A DNA stretch of 64,000 nucleotides from the NCBI GenBank assembly GCA_902768665.1, contig CACXMA010000006.1, positions 62,001-126,000 on the forward strand, read 5' to 3'. The notes beneath the pieces were generated by a model. The model did no database searches and was not told the DNA's origin. It saw nothing but the letters and a program-made list of their open reading frames with translations. How positions within the stretch are numbered: the stretch's first letter is position 1; each line of letters opens with the position of its first letter. Below, piece after piece: positions 34,174 to 41,699 of this stretch. Source of the DNA: an uncultured Bacteroidia bacterium (GTDB lineage: Bacteria > Bacteroidota > Bacteroidia > Bacteroidales > UBA932). The position numbers were made by a program, and so were the translations under genes.

Positions 34174-37068
34174 ATGAAACGATTCTTCACGCTAGTGTGC
34201 GCCCTCGTGGTGCTGGTAACCGCGACGGTAAGTGGACAGCCGCTTCGCTATACCAATCCCGTGATCCATGCGGACTATTCCGACCCGGATGTGTGCGAGG
34301 CGGGGGGCGTGTATTATATGACGGCTTCGTCGTTCAACTGTTTCCCGGGGCTGCCGATTCTCCGCTCCACGGACCTGGTGCATTGGGAGCTGGTCAATTA
34401 TGCGCTGACGGATTATCCGGGGCCGGATTGGAAGACGCCGGAGAAAAAGAGAAAGGCCGCTGCACAGGCGCCGGAAGACGATTTCCGGACGCGGGTGCAG
34501 CACGGGAATGCGGTCTGGGCTCCGGCGATCCGCTACCACGGCGGCTGGTTCTACATCTTTGTGGGCGATCCCGACCGCGGCGTTTTCATGGTCCGGACGC
34601 AGGATCCGGAGGGCCGTTGGGAAGCGCCCGTCTGGGTAGTACGGCAGAAGGGATTCATCGACCCGTGCCCGCTTTGGGACGAGGACGGCCAGGCGTGGCT
34701 CTCGCACGGCATCGCCGGATCCCGGGCAGGCCTGAAGAGCGTGCTCTACCTGGCGCCGATGGATCCGGACGGAACCCGCCTCCTGGGGCCGTCAAAGGCC
34801 ATTTTCGACGGGCACCGGACACAGCCGACGATCGAAGGGACCAAGCTCTACAAACAGGACGGCAGGTACTATCTCTTCGCGCCCGCCGGGGGCGTGGCGA
34901 CGGGCTGGCAGACCGTGCTTCGCGCAGACCGGATTACGGGACCATGGGAGGAGCGCATCGTCATGGCATGGGCGCCCGGGACCGTCAACGGGCCGCACCA
35001 GGGAGCCTGGGTGCGGGATACCGCCGGTGACGACTGGTTCCTGCACTTCCAGGACAAAGGCGCCTACGGCCGCATCGTACACCTCCAGCCGATGGCCTGG
35101 AAAGACGGCTGGCCCGTGATCGGCGAGGACCCGGACGGCGACGGCGTCGGGCAGCCGGTGAGAGCATGGACGGCGCCGAAGACATCGGAAGGCCATTCGC
35201 CTGTCATTTCGACCGAACGAAGGGAGTGGAGAAATAATCTCTACGGTCTGCCGCCGGCGTGGCAGTATCCGGCGATTCCGTCGCCGTACTGGCATATGGC
35301 GCTGGCGGAGGACGGCGTACGGCTCTTCAGCGTCGAGCAGCGGGAGCGGGGGCTCTGGAACTGCCCGAACCTGCTGCTGCAGAAGTTCCCGGCCGAGCGT
35401 TTTACCGTCACGGCGCGGCTTGCTTTCCGTCCCAATCCCCAGCTGAAATCGCGGGACGAGGAGGCGGGATTCGTGGTGATGGGCAACGATTATGCGCTCC
35501 TGCGGATCCGGGATGCCAGGGACCATGCGCAGCTCCAGTTTGTCACCTGCATCGGTGCGTCAAAGGGCGCCGACGAGACGGCGGAGGACCTGACGGCCCT
35601 TCCCTATACCGCGATAAGAATCGACGACCGCCACGCCTCCGGCAACGTCCCGAAGGTAAAATACACCGACATCCCCGAAGCCGCCCTGTGGGTGCGGCTG
35701 GAGGTGCGCGCCCAGGCCGTTGAGGGCAATGTCCCTGATGCGGTCTGCCAGTTCTCCTATTCGCTTGACGGCAAGCGCTATACGAAAGTCAATCAGAAGT
35801 TTACGGCCCGGCCGGAGATGTGGACCGGCGCGAAGTTCGGCTTCTTCTGCAACCGCTACAGCCCGAAGAACGACGCCGGCTGTCTCGATGTCACCGACCT
35901 CCTCGTGAAGCCCGAATTCGCCCCGCTCGAAGGCTTCAACTATGACGAAGCCGCCGTGCCTGCGTACACCCTCCCGGAACTGCTGACGACCGTCGCCGGC
36001 AAGCCGGTCCGGACGGTTGGGGAGTGGGAGAACGTTCGCCGTCAGGAGGTACTCCATCTGATGGAAGAGGAATATGGAACCGTCCCGCCGCGTCCTGCGG
36101 AGGAATCCTGGCACGTCGTCAGTGAGGGGCCCGCTCTCGGGGGCGCCGCCATTCGCCGCGAAGTGGCCATCGACCTCGGCGCCGGCGAGCGGATCAACCT
36201 CCTGCTGCTTATCCCCGCCAATGGCCCCGTGAGCGAAGACTCGCCTGTCATCTCGGGCGAAGTCGAGAGATCTTACCCCTGCTTCCTCGGGGTCAATTTC
36301 TTCGGGAACCACACCACCTGCGACGACCCCGCCATCTCCCTGCCGGACACGCTCCGCTGCCGTCCCGATTTCATCGTGGAGCCGCGGGGAAGCCAGTCCC
36401 ACCGCTGGCCGCTGGAGACCATCATCGCCCGGGGTTATGCCGTCGCCACCTTCTGCTGCGAGGACATCGCGCCGGACCACGACCGCTGCCGGGGCATCCG
36501 GGACCGCTATCCGGAGTACAGTTGGGGCCATCTCGCCGCCTGGGGCTGGGGCCTTTCCCGCGCCCTGGACTATCTGCGTGAGGGCGACCCGGACATCAAC
36601 GGGGAGCGCGTCGCCGTCTTCGGCCATTCCCGGATGGGCAAGGCCGCTGTCTGGGCCGGGGCCCGCGACACGCGGTTTGCCATGGTCATTTCGAATGCAT
36701 CCGGCTGCGGGGGCGCCGCCCTGAGCCGCCGCCGCTTCGGCGAGACCGTCCGCCGCATCAACACGCACTATCCCTACTGGTTCGCGGAATCCTTCCGGAA
36801 ATACAACGACAACGAGGACGCGATGCCTTTCGACCAGCACTTCGTCCTCGCCCTGATTGCCCCCCGTCCGCTGTTTGTGGAAAGCGGCACGGAGGACCGC
36901 TGGTCAGACCCCCGCGGAGAGCAGCTCGGCCTGGAGGCTGCGCTGCCGGTGTATAGCCTCTATGGCGCCGAAGAGAAGGCCGCATATGGAATGCGCCCCG
37001 GCAAGCATGAGATACTGGCCGGGGACTGGGAGCATTATCTGGATTTCGCGGACCGCTTCCTCTTCTAG
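34174..37068 (+). CDS. Secreted GH43 glycosidase - CE15 glucuronoyl esterase fusion
   Basis: The 964-residue protein has a signal peptide (1-22). The GH43 five-blade propeller (about 24-340) has the general base in HADYSDPDVC, the pKa-setting Asp in GFIDPCPLWD and the acid Glu in TIEGTKLYK. A concanavalin-like domain (about 355-590) and a CE15 esterase (about 610-964; GHSRMGKAAVW with the Ser, VESGTEDRWSDP with the acid, GKHE with the His) follow. It should remove xylose or arabinose units and cleave glucuronoyl esters in plant cell wall. Residues 344-354 and 692-700 are encoded by in-frame copies of repeat A. The stop codon overlaps the serpin stop (CTAG). Confidence 0.9.
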   Translation: MKRFFTLVCALVVLVTATVSGQPLRYTNPVIHADYSDPDVCEAGGVYYMTASSFNCFPGLPILRSTDLVHWELVNYALTDYPGPDWKTPEKKRKAAAQAPEDDFRTRVQHGNAVWAPAIRYHGGWFYIFVGDPDRGVFMVRTQDPEGRWEAPVWVVRQKGFIDPCPLWDEDGQAWLSHGIAGSRAGLKSVLYLAPMDPDGTRLLGPSKAIFDGHRTQPTIEGTKLYKQDGRYYLFAPAGGVATGWQTVLRADRITGPWEERIVMAWAPGTVNGPHQGAWVRDTAGDDWFLHFQDKGAYGRIVHLQPMAWKDGWPVIGEDPDGDGVGQPVRAWTAPKTSEGHSPVISTERREWRNNLYGLPPAWQYPAIPSPYWHMALAEDGVRLFSVEQRERGLWNCPNLLLQKFPAERFTVTARLAFRPNPQLKSRDEEAGFVVMGNDYALLRIRDARDHAQLQFVTCIGASKGADETAEDLTALPYTAIRIDDRHASGNVPKVKYTDIPEAALWVRLEVRAQAVEGNVPDAVCQFSYSLDGKRYTKVNQKFTARPEMWTGAKFGFFCNRYSPKNDAGCLDVTDLLVKPEFAPLEGFNYDEAAVPAYTLPELLTTVAGKPVRTVGEWENVRRQEVLHLMEEEYGTVPPRPAEESWHVVSEGPALGGAAIRREVAIDLGAGERINLLLLIPANGPVSEDSPVISGEVERSYPCFLGVNFFGNHTTCDDPAISLPDTLRCRPDFIVEPRGSQSHRWPLETIIARGYAVATFCCEDIAPDHDRCRGIRDRYPEYSWGHLAAWGWGLSRALDYLREGDPDINGERVAVFGHSRMGKAAVWAGARDTRFAMVISNASGCGGAALSRRRFGETVRRINTHYPYWFAESFRKYNDNEDAMPFDQHFVLALIAPRPLFVESGTEDRWSDPRGEQLGLEAALPVYSLYGAEEKAAYGMRPGKHEILAGDWEHYLDFADRFLF
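35203..35235 (+). repeat. Palindromic repeat A, in frame inside the GH43-CE15 gene (first copy)
   Basis: It starts GTCATTTCGACCG and ends GAGTGGAGAAAT, encoding VISTERREWRN (residues 344-354). It lies at the junction between the GH43 propeller and the next domain. The preceding bases TTCGCCT are also shared with the second copy in this gene. Confidence 0.85.
36247..36273 (+). repeat. Palindromic repeat A, in frame inside the GH43-CE15 gene (second copy)
   Basis: It starts GTCATCTCGGGCG and ends GTCGAGAGATCT, encoding VISGEVERS (residues 692-700) in a surface-loop position of the N-terminal part of the CE15 domain. The phase is the same as for the other plus-strand copies. Confidence 0.85.
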
Positions 37069-38411
37069 AAGCCGCGGTAGGCGCCTTCAAAGAGGATGGC
37101 GCCGGAGGTCTTTTCGGTGATCAGCCAGGCGAAGGAATGGTCGCAGGTAAACATGACGGCCGGCAGATCCTCACCGGGACCGGGACTTGTCGGCATAATT
37201 TCGACAACCGTGACGGCCGCCGCCTCGGTGCCCCATTCCGCCACGGCGATGCGGGCCTTCTGGATGACCTTGGAGATGAGAGCCTCGACAACTCGGCCGT
37301 TCTTCGGCGCAAACATCCTGTCCATACCGCCCTTGAAGGCCGTCTTGATGCCCAGCGCTTCGAGCGTCTCGTTCAGGTCGAAGTCGCTGGCGGTCTCGAA
37401 CTTCGGCAGCGAGAGGATGACCTCCGTGTCTTCCATCCGGGCCAGGACCTCATTCCAGTCAAGATCCGGGAAATCCTTCAGCAGATTGTCATAAGTATAG
37501 TAATTCTCCGTTGCAGGGTCCGGATCGGGGCGGTCGCCGGTAATCTCATTGTCCGGCAGGAGGATATACATCGCGAACTTGCCGTTGGCATAGGGGATTT
37601 CCAGCACGCTGAACCCGTCCATCCTGGCGTAACGAAGCCACCTTTGCGTATGCATCATGGGGACCCTCGTCACATCGCAGCCACCCAGGTAGAAGTCTTC
37701 CTCCCAGGTGCCCTCCGGCAGGAATAAGGGATCGCCGAACACCCGCTGCCATGCCGCTTTGAAATAGAGGGCATTCATCAGGTAGGCAATGGCCTGGGGA
37801 GAGATCTGCTGCGGATCCAGCATCTTATCGATCAGTCCGCTTGTATTCCGGTAGGCCCACCCGTTGACGGCATCCGCCACCTTGCCGGGATCGGCAAAGG
37901 ACATGTTCTCGACGGCCGCGTAATAGTTGTTGCGCACGCCCTCGCGAAAGTCCGGATCAAGGGGGTATAATTCGTTGACGACAAGTCCGTTGGCCAGCTG
38001 CAGCTTCACGCCGAAATCGACGGCCGGCAACTGCTCCATCATCTTCTTGCTGTAAGCGTTCAGCGCATCGATGCCCTCGTCGCCATAGCCGAGTGCGGCA
38101 ACAATCTCGTCCAATGCGGCTCCGGAAGCGCCGTTGGCCGTCATTGCCAGTGCAAATTGCAGACTGAGCGGCGAGAAGATAAAGGATTTTCCCTCCTTGC
38201 CCAGGCGCTGGAACAGGTCGAACGCCACGCTGTTACCGGCCTTGACATACCCGGCTTCCTCCTCCGTCAACTGCACTTTGGCAATCTGCGCAGTCGGCTG
38301 CGGAACTTCGTTCTGCAGCGTATTGTCAATCGGCTTGTCATCGGAATCCGTCTTTTCGGAGCAGGCCAGAATGCCTGCAAGCATCATGGAAGCAAAAAGC
38401 AGTTTTTTCAT
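37065..38411 (-). CDS. Serpin-family protease inhibitor, lipoprotein
   Basis: The 448-residue protein has a lipobox Cys17 (MLAGILAC). The serpin fold is evident in NSVAFDLFQRLGKEGKSFIFSP, LQLANGLVVNE, YLMNALYFKAAWQRVF and the C-terminal HSFAWLITEKTSGAILFEG. The hinge GTEAAAVTVVEI is intact with small residues, so the protein should be inhibitory. The reactive loop runs through EIMPTSPGP, but the P1 residue cannot be fixed by eye. Serpins of gut bacteria are thought to block host or competitor serine proteases. The start at 38411 is the Met that gives a lipoprotein signal; an upstream extension reads into repeats. Confidence 0.93.
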   Translation of the reverse strand: MKKLLFASMMLAGILACSEKTDSDDKPIDNTLQNEVPQPTAQIAKVQLTEEEAGYVKAGNSVAFDLFQRLGKEGKSFIFSPLSLQFALAMTANGASGAALDEIVAALGYGDEGIDALNAYSKKMMEQLPAVDFGVKLQLANGLVVNELYPLDPDFREGVRNNYYAAVENMSFADPGKVADAVNGWAYRNTSGLIDKMLDPQQISPQAIAYLMNALYFKAAWQRVFGDPLFLPEGTWEEDFYLGGCDVTRVPMMHTQRWLRYARMDGFSVLEIPYANGKFAMYILLPDNEITGDRPDPDPATENYYTYDNLLKDFPDLDWNEVLARMEDTEVILSLPKFETASDFDLNETLEALGIKTAFKGGMDRMFAPKNGRVVEALISKVIQKARIAVAEWGTEAAAVTVVEIMPTSPGPGEDLPAVMFTCDHSFAWLITEKTSGAILFEGAYRGF

Positions 38412-38535
38412 TTCAGCGACATTTACGTTTAGTAAATCCTTCTGGCCTTGGGACCTTGCACCATCTGTTCCACAAAAATAATCATTTTCGCCGAATTCCC
38501 GCAGCAATACCCCCGTCCTGCCCCGCAATGCGACC

Positions 38536-38564
38536 GTCATTCCACGGCGTGTCCGTGGAATCTG
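38536..38564 (+). repeat. Palindromic repeat B, intergenic
   Basis: Arms ATTCCACGG and CCGTGGAAT around CGTGT make a 9 bp hairpin. It abuts the inner end of inverted repeat R1 (38564). Related copies lie at 39081-39107, 44447-44475 and 59566-59594. Confidence 0.88.
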
Positions 38565-38778
38565 ATCACCGGCGCTTCGGAGGAGCATTTTCAAAAGCAA
38601 ATCGCCTTGCGGCGACCCTACGGCCGGGAAAATGCTTTTGAACGCCCCTGCGGCAATTCACACGTCATTCCACGCCCCGCACCTTCCAGCCAGTGATACA
38701 TAACCGTATCACAATCAAATGCTTACAAATTATTAGCTGGAAGGTTGTCGTACGTCGTCCTGAAATCAGTTTACCCAA
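38564..38778 (-). repeat. Inner inverted repeat, right copy (R1)
   Basis: This is the reverse complement of L1 (33865-34168). It runs from GATCACCGGCGCTTC at the inner end through truncated hairpin E (38579-38642), a repeat B fragment and an F element, to GTTTACCCAA. It lacks the extra F element of L1 and a 13 bp piece of E. Confidence 0.92.
38681..38745. repeat. 65-bp element F3 (inverse of F2)
   Basis: ACCTTCCAG (38681-38689) and CTGGAAGGT (38737-38745) bound exactly 65 bp. The interior is the reverse complement of F2 with two substitutions. Confidence 0.85.
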
Positions 38779-39080
38779 ATTAGTGTGAAGCCTGTTTCAA
38801 GAGAATACACTATTATTTCGCTCCATAAGTCCCTCGTAGAAAGCCGGTTCTCCTAACCGCACAAGGAAATAAGGCTTTCACCCCAGCGTGAAACAGGCAA
38901 ACAGGCCAGCTGAACGAAGGGTCAGCATTTACCGCTTTATAATGCGATATGTATCAGCACATTAGCAAAACGCCACTGTTATCCCCCTGCCTTTTTATCA
39001 GGGGGTTAACATTACAATCGTATTAAGTATATGAATTTCAATTATTTCCGATCGGGCAATTGCTAACCCCTCGGAAAACA

Positions 39081-39107
39081 GATTCCACGGACAAGCCGTG
39101 GAATGAC
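39081..39107 (-). repeat. Palindromic repeat B, intergenic
   Basis: GATTCCACGG and CCGTGGAATGAC surround ACAAG, the reverse of the copy at 44447-44475. A second, shortened copy follows at 39129-39147 after CAATTGCCGCAGGCG, a linker also present in L1 and R1. Confidence 0.85.
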
Positions 39108-39152
39108 GGTTCAATTGCCGCAGGCGCTGGACAAGCCGTGGAATGACGGGAA

Positions 39153-39179
39153 AGATTTCTCGACTGCGCTCGAAATGAC
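39153..39179 (-). repeat. Palindromic repeat A, intergenic, reverse
   Basis: AGATTTCTCGACTG followed by CGCTCGAAATGAC is the reverse complement of the plus-strand A copies and the closest copy to the sigma-factor one. It is one of the copies outside a gene. Confidence 0.85.
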
Positions 39180-39317
39180 AGAGGGCTTTGTTCCGAATGG
39201 CTGAAAATTGTGCGAAATAGGGTGGCTACCCTTCTCTGAAAAAGGGAGGGTAGGTACGTTTTCCCGGGCTTTTCGTAGCCACCCTCCGCCCACAACAGGA
39301 GGGTGGCCACGCTGTGT

Positions 39318-39535
39318 CTGGCCGCAGGTTGAAGGACAGTATCCGTCAAAAGCCCTGCCGTCCGCTGAGGACCGAAGGAGGGGATGCGAAGCGGCCCCCT
39401 GAGATCGGGCTTTTGACGGCTACTGTCCGGAAACCGGAGGACAGATGCCCTGCATACGCTGGGCATGACGAAAGGGATGCCCTGCATTCGCTGGGCATGG
39501 CGAAAGGGATGCCCGATCAGGTCGGGCATGACGAT
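39318..39535 (-). repeat. Outer inverted repeat, right copy (R2)
   Basis: This is the reverse complement of L2. It holds hairpin D (39335-39427), the CCGG spacer, two C units (39444-39469 and 39476-39501) and the GATGCCCGATCA palindrome (39508-39532). One 32 bp C unit fewer than L2 accounts for most of the length difference. It ends 5 bp before the stop codon of the esterase gene. Confidence 0.9.
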
Positions 39536-39539
39536 AAGG

Positions 39540-40382
39540 CTATTCCGGCTTCTGGATAGGGAGGGCGCGGGCCTTTTTGGGGTTGAGGCGCGTGTAGGCG
39601 GCGTTGAGGTCGCGGGGCTCGATGTCAATGTCGCGGTTGACGGGACGGCCGGGGTCGGAGAGGTGGTGGGAGAACAGCCAGTCGTACATCTGTTTCAGCA
39701 GGAAGGTGCGGGCCAGGATGGAGTGGTCGCAGCCCTCGAGCCAGGTCGTCTTGAGGTGCTTGGCACCGTCCGGCAGCGCCGTCATGCGGTCCACGACGGA
39801 ATGCGAGAAGGACGGCTTGGTGATGCGGTCGGCCGTGCCGTGTATGATCCAGAGCGGCAGCTGGGTAAGGCCTTTCTCGTTGCCGTCCGTGTAGCCGCCG
39901 CACTCGGCGATGGCCGCGGCGATGCGGTCGGAGTAGTTCGCGGCCACCTTGAAGGCGCCCCAGCCGCCCATGCTCATGCCGATGACATACAGCCGGTCGG
40001 TATCATAGGGATAGCGCTCGCCGATCCAGTCGACAACGGCCATCACCTTGGCGGCGTCCCAGCTCGTGACCGGCGTCTGGGGGCTGACGATGAGGGCGGG
40101 GATGTCCTGCCCGCGGCGGAGCGCGTCGATGCAGCCATAGCGTGTCACCATGGAGAGGTCGCGGCCGGTGCGGCTGCGGCCATGGAGGAAGATGATCATC
40201 GGCGGCCGCTCCAGCGTGTCCGTCTGCGCAAGTCGCTCAGCATCATATCCTTCCGGCAGACAGAGCAGGAAGGGATAGCCCGTCTTGACGGAGTCCTGGT
40301 GGAAGGCATAGAGTTTCTGGGCCGATGCGCACAGCGGCAGGGCCAGCAGAAGCAGCAGTATGAGGCTCAGGCGGCGGGTCAT
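39540..40382 (-). CDS. Secreted alpha/beta-hydrolase esterase
   Basis: The 280-residue protein has a signal peptide (MTRRLSLILLLLLALPLCASA). The hydrolase core shows the oxyanion region PPMIIFLHGRSRTG, the nucleophile elbow GMSMGGWG, and the later Asp and His (LPLWIIHGTADRI, EGCDHSI). It resembles the feruloyl/acetyl-esterase or PHB-depolymerase-like enzymes of plant-polysaccharide loci. It probably de-esterifies side groups of cell-wall glycans. The start overlaps the stop of the upstream gene by 4 bp (ATGA in that strand), so the two are coupled. Confidence 0.85.
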   Translation of the reverse strand: MTRRLSLILLLLLALPLCASAQKLYAFHQDSVKTGYPFLLCLPEGYDAERLAQTDTLERPPMIIFLHGRSRTGRDLSMVTRYGCIDALRRGQDIPALIVSPQTPVTSWDAAKVMAVVDWIGERYPYDTDRLYVIGMSMGGWGAFKVAANYSDRIAAAIAECGGYTDGNEKGLTQLPLWIIHGTADRITKPSFSHSVVDRMTALPDGAKHLKTTWLEGCDHSILARTFLLKQMYDWLFSHHLSDPGRPVNRDIDIEPRDLNAAYTRLNPKKARALPIQKPE

Positions 40383-41674
40383 TGCTTGAGGGTGACTTTG
40401 AAAATGTCTACGGCGTTGCCGGCATAGTAGCCCACGATGTTCTGGGACGTCGTGAACACATAGCGGCCGTCCTTCGAAACGTCGAGGCCGACCGGGAAGG
40501 AATCCGCGCCGACGGTCCCGAGGAGCCGGAACGAATCCACGCTGACGACGGCGAGGCAGTTGCCGCCGTGGCAGGCGGCGTAGATGTATTTCCCGTCGGG
40601 GGAGAGGGCGATGGTCCGGGCGCCGGCGGGGACCTTGCAGGACGCCCATCCGTCGACGGTAACGGTCTTTCCGTCAAGCTTTTCGATGGCCTCGCAGACA
40701 ACCTTCAGCGGGATGCGCTGGACGTAGCCCGTGCGGTTGATGCTGGCGTAGAGGTAGCCGCCGCTGATGACCAGGTGCCTTAGGTTCGGCATCATCCCCA
40801 TCAGGCGGCCGCGGTAAAGACCGCTCTCGAGGTCGATGACGGCGATGCCGCCGCCCCCGCTCATGCAGCCGACGAGCAGATAGCGTCCGTCGGGGGTGAA
40901 GACCGTGCCGCGCAGGCAGTAGCCGCTGTTGTTGTCGCGGTCCACCTTGACCGTCGTGCTGAAATTGAGTTTCAGCTGATAATCAACGATATAGAGCTTT
41001 GTGAAGTGCCAGTCCCGAGGCTCGTCGGAAGAGATGTCAACGATGCCCACCGTGTTGTCGCCCCAGTGGGTCACGGCCATCTGCGTTCCGTCCGGCGACG
41101 CGGCGATCATTTTCGGCAGGGGCCCGGTCTCGAAGAGCCGCACGAGGGTGTCGGCCCGGGTGTCGATGACGGCCATGGCGGAAGGTTCCTGGGCGTTGAT
41201 GTCAAAGCTGCGGCGATAATAGGGGATCCAGAGGTAACGGCCGTCATGGGAGAACGCCGACTCGACCGGCTTGCCGGTGAAGGTATCGGGATTCCGGTAG
41301 GTGTGGTTGTAGTGGAAAATTCCGGAGGACGGGGCCCAGAGCGCCTCGTGCTCCTTGCCGATCCGGTGGGAAACCGTCGCCAGTTTCTCGCCGTCCATGC
41401 TGTAGACGACCGTTTTTCCGCCTTCCAGCGAGTTGACGTAGTACTTTTCGCCGGAAGGGTGGATATGGACGGACTTGGGGGAGAGGACGTCGGGGTCGTG
41501 GTTTTTTCCGCCGGGGTTGTAATTCTGCCGGCGCCCGATGAGCTCCACGGTCATCTTCGGCGAATCCATCTTCGTCCCGATGGCGGGGTGCTCCACCTTC
41601 GGGCTTTCCTGGGCCCATGCCGTCAGGGGCAACAGGCTCAGCAGCAGCGGCAATATGCGAAGGAATCTTTGCAT
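40379..41674 (-). CDS. Secreted seven-bladed beta-propeller (YVTN/lactonase-like) protein
   Basis: The 431-residue protein has a signal peptide ending at AWA. Repeated blade motifs are visible: HPSGEKYYVNSLEGGKTVVY, FSHDGRYLWIPYYR, ASPDGTQMAVTHWGDNTVGI, FTPDGRYLLVGCMSGGG, LSPDGKYIYAACHGG and VSKDGRYVFTTS. These repeats are typical of YVTN/6-phosphogluconolactonase-like propellers. The role may be binding or a lactonase-type reaction on sugar acids; no catalytic residue can be fixed by eye. It is co-transcribed with the esterase and lies beside the pectin locus. Confidence 0.82.
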   Translation of the reverse strand: MQRFLRILPLLLSLLPLTAWAQESPKVEHPAIGTKMDSPKMTVELIGRRQNYNPGGKNHDPDVLSPKSVHIHPSGEKYYVNSLEGGKTVVYSMDGEKLATVSHRIGKEHEALWAPSSGIFHYNHTYRNPDTFTGKPVESAFSHDGRYLWIPYYRRSFDINAQEPSAMAVIDTRADTLVRLFETGPLPKMIAASPDGTQMAVTHWGDNTVGIVDISSDEPRDWHFTKLYIVDYQLKLNFSTTVKVDRDNNSGYCLRGTVFTPDGRYLLVGCMSGGGGIAVIDLESGLYRGRLMGMMPNLRHLVISGGYLYASINRTGYVQRIPLKVVCEAIEKLDGKTVTVDGWASCKVPAGARTIALSPDGKYIYAACHGGNCLAVVSVDSFRLLGTVGADSFPVGLDVSKDGRYVFTTSQNIVGYYAGNAVDIFKVTLKQ

Positions 41675-41682
41675 GCGGACTG

Positions 41683-41690
41683 CAAAGATA
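41683..41690 (-). promoter_or_regulatory. -7 element for the beta-propeller/esterase operon
   Basis: The minus strand reads TATCTTTG 8 bp before the ATG at 41674. This fits the TAnnTTTG consensus and again predicts a very short leader. Confidence 0.6.
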
Positions 41691-41699
41691 CGAAAAAAA

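Larger units (their letters stand above)
38779..39317. other. Non-coding segment with nested hairpins between R1 and R2
   Basis: No convincing gene is seen. The segment is partly A+T-rich and holds several inverted repeats. GCCTGTTTCA (38790) pairs with TGAAACAGGC (38889-38898), enclosing GAAAGCC...GGCTTTC and a GGTT/AACC hairpin. GTTAtCCCCCTG pairs with CAGGGGGtTAAC (38978-39010). A repeat B copy (39081-39107), a B fragment (39129-39147) and a reverse repeat A (39153-39179) follow. GGGTGGCTAC pairs with GTAGCCACCC (39220-39284). Confidence 0.7.

Noticed and set aside
38412-38600. Upstream extension of the serpin through hairpin E and repeat B
   Set aside because: The lipoprotein signal starts at 38411; the extension is repeat-derived and would bury the signal peptide.
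38790-38898. tRNA or tmRNA gene in the nested hairpin region
   Set aside because: There is no T-loop GTTCGA-type sequence, no CCA-like end and no proper anticodon arm. No tRNA or rRNA gene was recognised anywhere in the window.
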